A DNA stretch of 13,723 bases from contig JAFGQQ010000036.1 in assembly GCA_016935595.1 (NCBI GenBank), positions 1 to 13,723 of the forward strand. The letters are read 5' to 3'. A model generated the notes under the pieces. That model was not told the DNA's origin. It saw only the letters and a list, made by a program, of their open reading frames with translations, and made no database searches. Each line of letters starts with the position of its first letter. Within the stretch, counting starts at the first letter, position 1. Of this stretch, positions 1 to 7,668 are shown one piece after another. Source of the stretch: Bacteroidales bacterium (GTDB lineage Bacteria > Bacteroidota > Bacteroidia > Bacteroidales > UBA10428). A program made the translations under genes and the position numbers.

Positions 1-91
1 ATATTTATAAAATATTTTTACATTAATTACTTGTTTGCTTTTTTATAAAGTCTATTCATTAAATTATTTAAATAAACAGTTTCACTAAACT

Positions 92-1789
92 TCACTCTGT
101 TACTCTAATTTTAAATTTATTACTTGCCTGTCCACGATATCTGCCGCTAAAAAGTATAAAACAATATCCCTTATAATTACCCTTTTCATGAGGTAAAACA
201 AATGAAAGTCTGAAATTTTTCTTCTCGCCGGGGGCAAATATCAGATCTGAAAATCCTTCAATTGAAAAATATTTTGTAAACTGATCCCGCCTGCTATAAA
301 TCCTGTAACCCAGTTCAGGAAGCATGTGTAAATTTTCATTAAAATATAAAGTGTCTGAATAATTATTTGTTAGCATAATTGAAATAAATACTGAGTCATC
401 AGCTTGTCCATAAATTTCTTTGTCTACTTCTATTGAAATATGTTCAAAAGTCATATAATTATTAATCCTTTTATATTTTAAGCCTTTAATACTTTCTGAT
501 TTAAAACATTCTTCATTTTTTAAGTAACTACTTACAAGTAAAACATCCTTACCAATATAGTTAACTCCTGTTTTATAAAGATCAAATTGTGAATACCTGT
601 AACCCGCCGAACGTAATGTAGGAACCACTTGTTTTGCGCCATAAAACGAATACATTGATGCAACCTGATATGAATTTTCGACAACAACAGTCCGGCCAGC
701 AGCTACATCTGAGATTTCATTTGCAGCCTTTTTCCAGTTATGATAGCTTTTAGTAAAAGCAAATTTATTTCCTATTGTATCACTTATTAATACTATTCTA
801 GCCGTAATAATTAAAAGTAAGGAAGGCAACGCCAACCAAAAAAACCATTTTTTTAACCTGTGCCTAATTATTATTTCTTTATATGAAAGAATTATTAAAG
901 GTATGAATGCTGCGGCTAACCAATGTGCTTCAACCCAATCTTTAAAACACATGAAAAAAAAGAAAATATAAAACCCTATTAAATTATATCGTAAGGTTTT
1001 TTCAAAACTATTTTCAGGTTTATGTGCTATCGCCAAGTAAATAACAATAGGCCCGGTAAGAATCCCGGGAATAAATAACTGGCTAAAAATATAATTTGGA
1101 AAATTCATTAGCTTCATAAAATCATTTGACCTCCCGAAAATATGAAAAGACAAGGATGGAAAATCATTCCTGTATTGCCAGTAAACATGTGGTATTAATA
1201 AAATAATTACAATTATAGCAATCATCCAAAAGCTCTTTTTTGTAAGCAACTTGTGATGTGATAAAATAGTAAAACCAACTATTAAAATTGCATGATACTT
1301 ACTGTAAATCATAGCAGCAATAATAATTCCAAGCAATAGGATATTTCTAATTGAATCATTATTTAAATAATCCTTATAGACTAAAAAAAACAAGGAAGTG
1401 AAAAATAATAAAGGAGTGTCAGGAAGAGCAAAAAATCCGGCTATGTGTGTATGTATTAATAAGAATGAAGAGATAAAAAGCATAATAAAATACCTATTTT
1501 TCTTATCATCAATAAATGAAATAATTATGGCTAAAGTTGAAGTGGAAAGTAAGATATGAAAAAGCCGGACACCTAATTCATTTTTAAATATTAAATGCCC
1601 TAATTTAATTAATACTGCTACCATTGGCGGATGATCAAAATAACCCCAGTTCAGGTTTTCCGAAAACACCCAGTAATAAGCTTCATCGGTATGTAATTGG
1701 GTATAAAAAGACTGAATGATATTAATAATTAACCATCCCAATAAAAAAAACAAATATTCCTTTTGAATACGCTTCAATATATTGCACAA
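92..1789 (-). CDS. GT-C family membrane glycosyltransferase (ArnT/PMT-like, GT39/GT83 type) with an extra C-terminal beta-rich domain
   Basis: Polytopic inner-membrane protein of 565 aa that probably moves a sugar from a polyprenyl-phosphate donor to an acceptor on the outer face of the membrane; the acceptor cannot be read from sequence. The first transmembrane helix (about residues 12-29) is followed by a loop with DEAYYW (D35, E36) and GYFDHPP (residues 49-55). These are the hallmarks of the ArnT/PMT_2 group, where the acidic pair is catalytic. About ten further hydrophobic helices extend to roughly residue 335. Residues 445-565 have no membrane helices and alternate short polar and hydrophobic strands, suggesting a periplasmic beta-sandwich that minimal family members lack. 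The reading frame opens with TTG at 1789 and has no early ATG; TTG at 1777 (leucine 5) is an equally good start just before the first helix. It is divergent from the outer-membrane gene at 1845, with 55 bases between them. The family call is firm; the substrate is unknown. Confidence 0.88.
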   Translation of the reverse strand: MCNILKRIQKEYLFFLLGWLIINIIQSFYTQLHTDEAYYWVFSENLNWGYFDHPPMVAVLIKLGHLIFKNELGVRLFHILLSTSTLAIIISFIDDKKNRYFIMLFISSFLLIHTHIAGFFALPDTPLLFFTSLFFLVYKDYLNNDSIRNILLLGIIIAAMIYSKYHAILIVGFTILSHHKLLTKKSFWMIAIIVIILLIPHVYWQYRNDFPSLSFHIFGRSNDFMKLMNFPNYIFSQLFIPGILTGPIVIYLAIAHKPENSFEKTLRYNLIGFYIFFFFMCFKDWVEAHWLAAAFIPLIILSYKEIIIRHRLKKWFFWLALPSLLLIITARIVLISDTIGNKFAFTKSYHNWKKAANEISDVAAGRTVVVENSYQVASMYSFYGAKQVVPTLRSAGYRYSQFDLYKTGVNYIGKDVLLVSSYLKNEECFKSESIKGLKYKRINNYMTFEHISIEVDKEIYGQADDSVFISIMLTNNYSDTLYFNENLHMLPELGYRIYSRRDQFTKYFSIEGFSDLIFAPGEKKNFRLSFVLPHEKGNYKGYCFILFSGRYRGQASNKFKIRVTE

Positions 1790-1844
1790 TTTTATTTATT
1801 TTGGCTAAGATATAAATTACTATTGTCTTTTTATTTAAAAAATT

Positions 1845-2834
1845 ATGAAATTAAGGAAAAGTGGTATTTTTTTATTGTTGATTATAAATTCTCTTTACAT
1901 CTCCTGTTTCTCTCAAAAGCCAGAGTTTCATGGCACATTAGATAATATTGCAGATAATCGTGAATATTTCAGCCAGTATGCCATACCACAGACTATTCTT
2001 GGAGCAAGGGTTGATCTGAATGCAGAGTTTTTTAATGAAGATTCTGTAAATTCTGCAGTATTAGGCTTTAACTATATGTATGAATGCGGCCATAATGTTT
2101 TTGCCTATAAACCTGTACTAGATATTTATTACCATTATCATAAAAACAATGTTGATTATTACATGGGATCATTCCCAAGGAAAAACCTTCTTTTTTATCC
2201 TTTAATATTATTAACCGATAGCCTTCAGTACTACCGTCCAAACATTGAAGGAGGACTTGGGCAGATTACCGGTAAATTGGGGTATATTAACGTATGGATT
2301 GACTGGACAAGCCGCCAGACCAATGAGGTCAGGGAAACATTTCTGGCCGGTATCTCTGGAAAATTTAAACCGGGTTTGGTATATATTGAAGAATATTTAT
2401 ATATGTACCACAGGGCCGGTGTACACAATCCGCCGCCAGGTGACCATATACGCGACAATGGCGGAGGCGCTACATTTATTGGAGTTGATCTCTCAGAAAA
2501 ACAAGTCCTTAACAAATTATTAATTGACATTGGTTTAGCATATTCATACGACCGATACCGGCCTAATCCTTATGGTTATGCCAGGGGGGGTATGATGAGA
2601 TTTGAAACACTCTATAAACGATTTGGAATAAATGGATTATATTATTCTGGTGATAAACAGCATTTGGCATATGGTGATATGTTTTATTCAGGAGGCAAAT
2701 ATGGCAGACTTGATATAATTATCATTCCTTTTAGTTCAAATCGTATTTCTTCCCGTGCAGTATTAGGTATTCATTTTGCTGCTGATGAGATAAACACCAG
2801 TCAGCAAGTACTGATTACTTATAAATTTTTGTAA
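1845..2834 (+). CDS. Secreted protein, probable outer-membrane beta-barrel of unknown function
   Basis: 329 aa with a clear N-terminal signal peptide: KLRK, then a hydrophobic run to about residue 20, and a likely cut after CFSQ near residue 24. The mature part has no long helices. It is built of alternating hydrophobic and polar strands rich in Tyr, Trp, Phe and Gly, with aromatic girdles such as YYHYHKNNVDYYMG and a short terminal strand ending in YKFL. This pattern is typical of Bacteroidota outer-membrane barrels and suggests roughly 12-16 strands. I do not recognise a named family; comparable proteins are usually annotated as hypothetical. Loops rich in Gly/Pro/Asn (for example HNPPPGDH near residue 198) could be extracellular. 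It lies head-to-head with the GT-C gene and 95 bases upstream of the DUF2723 gene in the same direction, so it may belong to an envelope-glycan cluster. A porin or surface-polysaccharide binding role is possible but not shown. Confidence 0.75.
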   Translation: MKLRKSGIFLLLIINSLYISCFSQKPEFHGTLDNIADNREYFSQYAIPQTILGARVDLNAEFFNEDSVNSAVLGFNYMYECGHNVFAYKPVLDIYYHYHKNNVDYYMGSFPRKNLLFYPLILLTDSLQYYRPNIEGGLGQITGKLGYINVWIDWTSRQTNEVRETFLAGISGKFKPGLVYIEEYLYMYHRAGVHNPPPGDHIRDNGGGATFIGVDLSEKQVLNKLLIDIGLAYSYDRYRPNPYGYARGGMMRFETLYKRFGINGLYYSGDKQHLAYGDMFYSGGKYGRLDIIIIPFSSNRISSRAVLGIHFAADEINTSQQVLITYKFL

Positions 2835-2892
2835 TTTTTAATATTTAGCATTTTTTAATGAAAAGTATAATCCGGAAAATAAATTCAATTTG

Positions 2893-2900
2893 TATTTTGC
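2893..2900 (+). promoter_or_regulatory. Possible Bacteroidota -7 promoter element before the DUF2723 gene
   Basis: TATTTTGC lies 29 bases before the ATG at 2930 and resembles the Bacteroidota -7 box TAnnTTTG with one base missing. No clear TTG/TTTG -33 element is seen 17-23 bases upstream, so this is a weak call. If real, the DUF2723 and deacetylase genes have their own promoter separate from the barrel gene. Confidence 0.28.
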
Positions 2901-2929
2901 AGACGGATTTATAAAATAATCTTTTTATC

Positions 2930-5900
2930 ATGAATTATAAAAAAGTAAATACCATTACCGGTTGGATCTCATTTGCAATTGCATCTGTTGTTTATTTAAT
3001 AACTTTAGAGTCAACAGTAAGCTTTTGGGATTGCGGAGAATTTATTTCTGCTGCATTTAAACTTGAAGTAGGTCATCCTCCCGGAGCTCCTTTTTTTATG
3101 ATACTCGGAAGGTTTTTCACCCTCTTCGCAGGGGAAAATGTCGAAAACGTTTCTGTTGCGATAAATGCCTTATCAGCATTAGCCAGCGCTTTTACTATTT
3201 TGTTTTTATTCTGGACAATAACCCATTTGTTATATAAAATAATAATTAGAAATGAATCATCAATTTCCAACTCTAAAGTTATTCTTATTATTGGAAGTGC
3301 ATTTGTTGGTGCAATGGCTTATACTTTTTCCGATACATTTTGGTTTTCGGCTGTTGAAGGAGAAGTTTACGCTACATCATCCCTTTTTACGGCTTTTGTC
3401 TTTTGGGCTATATTAAAATGGGAAAATGAATCTGATAAAAAGTTTGCAAACCGATGGTTAATATTTATTTCTTACTTAATTGGAATTTCAATAGGAATTC
3501 ATCTGTTAAATTTATTAGCTATTCCGGCAATTGTTTTTGTATATTATTTTAAAAAATATAAACCATCGCGAAAAGGAATTATTGGGGCTACTTTAATTTC
3601 AATAATTTTATTAGCTGTTATCATGTGGGGAATAATCCCCGGAGTTATAAAAGTAGCATCCTTGTTTGAACTACTTTTTGTTAATTCTTTTAAACTACCG
3701 TACCATTCAGGTTTATTATTTTACATTGCTGCTATAACAGGTTTACTTGCCTGGGGAATTCACTATACACATAAAAAAGGAAAAGTCATACTTAATACTA
3801 TTATTCTCTCACTCACTGTTATTATAATTGGATACTCATCCTATGCGACCATAATGATCAGGTCATTAGCCGAACCACCGATGGACCAAAACAACCCAGA
3901 TAATCTTTTTTCACTTTTATACTATTTAAACCGCGAACAATATGGTGACAGGCCATTATTTAAAGGTAAATATTATAATGCTCCATTGGTTGACAGAAAA
4001 AACACTTATCCGTTTTATGCTAAAATAAACGGAAAATATGAAATTATTGATTACTCAACAGACTATAAATACGATGAGCGTTTTACAACATTATTTCCCC
4101 GGATGTTTAGCGAACAAACTGACCATGTTGAAGTATATAAAAAATGGGGAAAAATAAAGGGAAAACCTGTAAGAGTTTCTAATTACCAGGGAAAACAGGA
4201 AATCAGACAGGTGCCTACATTTGGTGAAAACCTGCGGTTTTTCTTTAGTTATCAATTAGGTTTTATGTATTTTCGTTATTTCATGTGGAATTTTTCAGGG
4301 CGCCAAAACGATATTCAGGGATTTGGCAATGTAATACATGGAAACTGGATTAGCGGGATACCTTTTATTGATAACCCCCGTTTGGGAGACCAGTCAAAAT
4401 TGCCTTCAGAACTGGCAAAAAATAAATCCAGAAATACTTATTATATGCTACCTTTTCTATTAGGATTAATAGGAATTGCTTATCAGTTTGTAAAAGATAA
4501 AAAAAGTTTTACAGTTATTGCCCTTTTATTTGTTTTAACCGGAATTGCTATTGTTGTTTACCTGAACCAAAATCCAAATCAACCAAGGGAACGTGACTAC
4601 GCCTACGCCGGGTCATTCTATGCTTATGCAATCTGGATTGGAATGGGTGTGGCAGGAATAGCATCAGCTTTAAAAACTAAACTTTCGGAAGGAATTAGTG
4701 CAAGCATCGCTATTCTTTTGAGTTTTTTATTTGTCCCATACTTGATGGCAAAAGAAAATTGGGACGATCATGATCGTTCAGGACGTTACACTGCCCGAGA
4801 TTTTGCCTCAAATTATCTAAATTCCTGTGCTCCGAATGCTATTCTTTTTACAAATGGCGATAACGATACATTTCCCCTTTGGTATGTACAAGAAGTAGAG
4901 GGAATTCGAACTGATATACGAGTTGTTAACCTGAGTTATCTGACTGCTGACTGGTATATTGAACAACTTTCCCGAAAAGCATATGAAGCAGACCCTGTAC
5001 CTTTTTCACTTACAGACAAACAATATATTCGTGGCACACGAGATGTTTTACCAATATACAACCAAATTAAAAAAAGCGTTGATATTAGAAGGATCATGGA
5101 TTTTGTTAAAAAAGATGAAGATAAATACAAAACTGCATCTCCGTTTCAATATAATAAAATGACTAACTATTTTCCTACTAACCGTTTAGCTCTTCCTGTT
5201 AATAAGGAAAGAATTCTTAAAACCAATACTGTTAAATCCAATATTGAATCATTAATTGTTGATACTATGAAATGGGAAATAGGTGATAGTTATGTGTTAA
5301 AAAACCGGTTAATGATCATTGATTTATTAGCAAATAATGACTGGGAAAGGCCTATATATTATGCAATAACGGTTTCGAGTGATAATTATATGAATTTACA
5401 GCCATATTTTCAACTTGAAGGTTTGACATACAGAATAGTGCCGATAAAAGGCGCATTTAACAGGGGTGAAATAGGAAGAATTGATACCGATATTATGTTT
5501 GATAATGTCATGAATAAATTTAAATGGGGAGGAATTGAAAACGAAAATATTTTTTTAGATGATAATACTTTAAAAATGTTTTCAAATTACCGCAGCACTT
5601 TCGCCCGGCTGGCAGAAGAACTTCTTAATGAGGGTAAAAAAGATTCCTGTATCCAGGTAATTAATAAATGCCTCGAATTAATGCCAAATAATTTAGTTCC
5701 TTACAATTATTTTATAATGCCTTTAATTGATGTAATGTATAAAGCCGGTATGACAGATAAGGCTACTGAAATTTCAATTGATTTCACAAAAATGAAACAG
5801 GAAGAAATTGATTTTTATCTGTCTTTGGATAAAGACAAACTGAATACTATTGATTATGAAGTAAGGCTCTCATTTCATATCATCCAGGAAATGTTAAGGT

Positions 5901-5995
5901 TTGCTAAAAATAATCAATTGCCCGACATACCAAATGAACTCGAATCCTATTTACAGGAAAAGATAATGAAGTACTCAAATATTGTAGGTATATAA
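2930..5995 (+). CDS. DUF2723 family membrane protein, TMEM260-type protein O-mannosyltransferase-like
   Basis: 1021 aa, the usual size for the long bacterial members of this GT-C family. The N-terminus shows the family signature: a first helix (about 10-26), then SFWDCGEF (D34, E37) and GHPPGAP (48-54), matching the acidic catalytic loop and Pro-rich motif of DUF2723. Around a dozen membrane helices follow up to about residue 610, interrupted by a large periplasmic region (roughly 315-500). Further conserved stretches are NPNQPRERDYAYAG (about 547-560) and FTNGDNDTFPLWY (about 639-651), which opens the soluble C-terminal half. The last ~130 residues are helical and TPR-like. Human TMEM260 is an O-mannosyltransferase acting on secreted-protein domains; Bacteroidota add mannose-initiated O-glycans to exported proteins, so a role in that pathway is plausible but inferred. 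It is probably cotranscribed with the deacetylase 3 bases downstream. The family is certain, the exact activity moderately so. Confidence 0.9.
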   Translation: MNYKKVNTITGWISFAIASVVYLITLESTVSFWDCGEFISAAFKLEVGHPPGAPFFMILGRFFTLFAGENVENVSVAINALSALASAFTILFLFWTITHLLYKIIIRNESSISNSKVILIIGSAFVGAMAYTFSDTFWFSAVEGEVYATSSLFTAFVFWAILKWENESDKKFANRWLIFISYLIGISIGIHLLNLLAIPAIVFVYYFKKYKPSRKGIIGATLISIILLAVIMWGIIPGVIKVASLFELLFVNSFKLPYHSGLLFYIAAITGLLAWGIHYTHKKGKVILNTIILSLTVIIIGYSSYATIMIRSLAEPPMDQNNPDNLFSLLYYLNREQYGDRPLFKGKYYNAPLVDRKNTYPFYAKINGKYEIIDYSTDYKYDERFTTLFPRMFSEQTDHVEVYKKWGKIKGKPVRVSNYQGKQEIRQVPTFGENLRFFFSYQLGFMYFRYFMWNFSGRQNDIQGFGNVIHGNWISGIPFIDNPRLGDQSKLPSELAKNKSRNTYYMLPFLLGLIGIAYQFVKDKKSFTVIALLFVLTGIAIVVYLNQNPNQPRERDYAYAGSFYAYAIWIGMGVAGIASALKTKLSEGISASIAILLSFLFVPYLMAKENWDDHDRSGRYTARDFASNYLNSCAPNAILFTNGDNDTFPLWYVQEVEGIRTDIRVVNLSYLTADWYIEQLSRKAYEADPVPFSLTDKQYIRGTRDVLPIYNQIKKSVDIRRIMDFVKKDEDKYKTASPFQYNKMTNYFPTNRLALPVNKERILKTNTVKSNIESLIVDTMKWEIGDSYVLKNRLMIIDLLANNDWERPIYYAITVSSDNYMNLQPYFQLEGLTYRIVPIKGAFNRGEIGRIDTDIMFDNVMNKFKWGGIENENIFLDDNTLKMFSNYRSTFARLAEELLNEGKKDSCIQVINKCLELMPNNLVPYNYFIMPLIDVMYKAGMTDKATEISIDFTKMKQEEIDFYLSLDKDKLNTIDYEVRLSFHIIQEMLRFAKNNQLPDIPNELESYLQEKIMKYSNIVGI

Positions 5996-5998
5996 ATA

Positions 5999-6601
5999 AT
6001 GGAAATACCCGGTTTTGTTAAGTCGGTATATTCCGATGCTATATGGAATATAGTAACTCCAAATAAAGAATTATATATTACTTTCGATGATGGCCCAAAT
6101 CCGGAGTTAACGCCTGAAATATTAAATATCTTAAAGCAATTTAATGCAAAAGCTACCTTTTTTTGCGTAGGAGAAAATGTCCAGAAATATCCAGATACTT
6201 ATAATCTTGTTATTAAAGATGGCCATAAAACAGGCAATCATACTTTTAATCATCTAAAAGGCTGGCGCACAAAAATAAATGATTATTTAAATAATGTTGA
6301 ACTAGCTTCAAGATATATTCAATCAAATTTATTCCGGCCTCCATATGGCCGCCTTAAAATAAGGCAATATAAAGCATTGAAAGAAAAATACAAAGTTGTT
6401 TTTTGGAGTGTTTTAAGTCTTGACTATTCAAAAAATATTACAAAAAAAGAATGCCTGGATATTGTACTAAAAAACTCAAAACCCGGATCAATTATTTTAT
6501 TCCATGATTCAAATAAAATGAGAGAAAATGTTTTATATGCTTTGCCAAGGGCGTTGGAGTATTTTCAAAATAAAAACTATACTTTCCTAAGTCTAAAATG
6601 A
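5999..6601 (+). CDS. Polysaccharide deacetylase family protein (NodB homology domain)
   Basis: A 200-aa carbohydrate esterase family 4 domain with little else. All five NodB motifs are present: TFDDGP with catalytic base D30 and metal ligand D31; HTFNH with metal ligands H81 and H85; RPPYGR at 113-118; W136 with D142; and LFHDS with H169 as the likely general acid. It should therefore be an active metal-dependent deacetylase removing N- or O-acetyl groups from a glycan. No signal peptide is visible, so it is either cytoplasmic or exported by an unrecognised route; short members without a leader are common in Bacteroidota. The ATG at 5999 begins 3 bases after the upstream stop codon, so translation is probably coupled to the DUF2723 gene. 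The substrate is unknown. It is convergent with the hydrolase-fold gene, with 11 bases between stop codons and no visible terminator. Confidence 0.93.
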   Translation: MEIPGFVKSVYSDAIWNIVTPNKELYITFDDGPNPELTPEILNILKQFNAKATFFCVGENVQKYPDTYNLVIKDGHKTGNHTFNHLKGWRTKINDYLNNVELASRYIQSNLFRPPYGRLKIRQYKALKEKYKVVFWSVLSLDYSKNITKKECLDIVLKNSKPGSIILFHDSNKMRENVLYALPRALEYFQNKNYTFLSLK

Positions 6602-6612
6602 AAAACATAATA

Positions 6613-7431
6613 TTACACCCCCGTTATTTCAAAAATAAATTCTCCTAATAAATCAGAAAACACATTTGAGTTTTCCAATTGAGGTAAATGCATAGAATAG
6701 GGTATTGTTTGGACTTTCTTTTTCCATAAGTTTTCCATTTTTATTTTGTTTATTATTTCATAAGGTGCAATTTTATCATCTGATCCATGAAAAATTGCCA
6801 TAGGCCACTGATTATATCTTAAAAGTTCTTTATAATTAATAAATTCTCCTGATTTTATCCAGTTGCCAAAATACTTCCCAAATCGATAATCTACTTTTTT
6901 AATTAATTCCTCCACTTGAGTAGCATATTTTTTGTGAATAAATGAATTGGCAATTTTTCCGGCTTCTTCATTAAATGGCTCGCCTGAAAACATTTGATCA
7001 TAAATAGGATGTTTAAAATATGTATTTATAACATCACTTAAAGTTGATAATATTGGTGTATTAAAAATGCAAATTGCTCTTAACCAGGGTAATTCATTTA
7101 TGGCCTCAAGAAGTATATTGCCGCCAAAGCCATTTCCAACAAATATAGCATTTTCAGCATGAAGATGCCGTATTATTTTTTTTAACAGACCAACCAGTCC
7201 CGGCAAGGAATAGTCTTCAAAAGGTTTATCAGAGTATGAAGATTCCCCATGGCCAGGAAAATCAAATGAAATCAATCTGTATTTTTTTGCCAAATCTCCT
7301 TTAAATACCTCATGGTACGTAGCAGCGCCCAATAATATTTCATGAATCAGAATAACGGGAATACCATCTTCTCTGCTTTGAAAATAGGATATAGTGCAAT
7401 TATCGGAATGTAACTCTTCTCTTTTTATCAT
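6613..7431 (-). CDS. Alpha/beta hydrolase-fold protein with the nucleophile serine replaced by glycine
   Basis: 272 aa covering a full alpha/beta-hydrolase domain without signal peptide or membrane helices, so probably cytoplasmic. Visible landmarks are VILIHE at 26-31 (the oxyanion HG strand, here HE), FDFPGHGES at 56-64, the nucleophile elbow VGNGFGG at 98-104, the acid HGSDD (D219) and a conserved histidine H248 in SMHLPQLE. The elbow normally reads G-x-S-x-G; here position 101 is glycine (codon GGC at 7131-7129), one transition away from AGC serine. Acid and histidine are kept, so the triad lacks only its nucleophile. Consequences could be loss of esterase activity, a binding or scaffold role, or a sequencing error. 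The fold resembles the MhpC/lipase-like group, but no substrate can be assigned. It ends 11 bases from the oppositely oriented deacetylase gene. The upstream gap holds the terminator described separately. Confidence 0.88.
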   Translation of the reverse strand: MIKREELHSDNCTISYFQSREDGIPVILIHEILLGAATYHEVFKGDLAKKYRLISFDFPGHGESSYSDKPFEDYSLPGLVGLLKKIIRHLHAENAIFVGNGFGGNILLEAINELPWLRAICIFNTPILSTLSDVINTYFKHPIYDQMFSGEPFNEEAGKIANSFIHKKYATQVEELIKKVDYRFGKYFGNWIKSGEFINYKELLRYNQWPMAIFHGSDDKIAPYEIINKIKMENLWKKKVQTIPYSMHLPQLENSNVFSDLLGEFIFEITGV

Positions 7432-7502
7432 TAGTTAAGCAATTTAAGTTTAAAAATTCTTCTAAATTTAAAAATAAATTATTTATCCGGGTTAAAAATA
7501 AA

Positions 7503-7535
7503 TTTGTTTTTATTAAAAATTATTGCGATATTTCG
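7503..7535 (+). promoter_or_regulatory. Weak candidate rightward promoter for a small transcript
   Basis: TTTG at 7503-7506, a 22-base spacer, then TATTTCG at 7529-7535. This has the spacing and partial sequence of Bacteroidota promoters (TTTG, then TAnnTTTG), but the -7 box is imperfect. It is listed because it points at the hairpin and terminator downstream, which otherwise have no parent gene. Confidence 0.22.
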
Positions 7536-7539
7536 GCAG

Positions 7540-7668
7540 GCTTTAAATGGGTAGTTCAATTAAAAATATCATTTTTGTAAGTTTTATGATATTTTACATT
7601 TTTAAAAATTGAACGATATTTATTGTTTTAGTTGATGATTTTACCCCGTCGAAAGACGGGGTTTTTTT
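7540..7668 (+). ncRNA. Candidate small structured RNA (or micro-ORF transcript) ending at a strong terminator
   Basis: Between two leftward genes lies a rightward unit: a long inverted repeat (7554-7614) followed 28 bases later by an intrinsic terminator. In the hairpin, GTTCAATT (7554-7561) pairs with AATTGAAC (7607-7614), and AAAATATCA (7563-7571) pairs with TGATATTTT (7587-7595). A micro-ORF runs through it from ATG 7547 to TGA 7612 and would encode a 21-residue hydrophobic peptide starting MGSSIKNIIF. Either the RNA fold or the peptide could be the product. The 5' end is a guess based on the weak promoter. No known RNA family is recognised. The rest of the 7432-7666 gap is AT-rich with nothing visible. 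Confidence 0.38.
7643..7668 (+). terminator. Strong rho-independent terminator, rightward
   Basis: ACCCCGTC at 7643-7650, GAAA tetraloop, GACGGGGT at 7655-7662 (8 perfect pairs), continuing into seven T residues at 7662-7668. The T tract is only on the right side, so it stops + strand transcripts; read leftwards, the stem is followed by TAAAATC with no U-run. Its T tract overlaps the stop codon of the leftward toast-rack gene. No annotated rightward gene ends here except, far upstream, the deacetylase at 6601. Confidence 0.85.

Noticed and set aside
1763..1945. 60-codon rightward open frame across the divergent promoter region
   Set aside because: It overlaps both the start of the GT-C gene and the signal peptide region of the barrel gene in another frame, and shows no features of its own.
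2231..2530. 99-codon leftward and 92-codon rightward open frames inside the barrel gene
   Set aside because: Both are shadows of the barrel coding frame, which alone has a signal peptide and consistent strand pattern.
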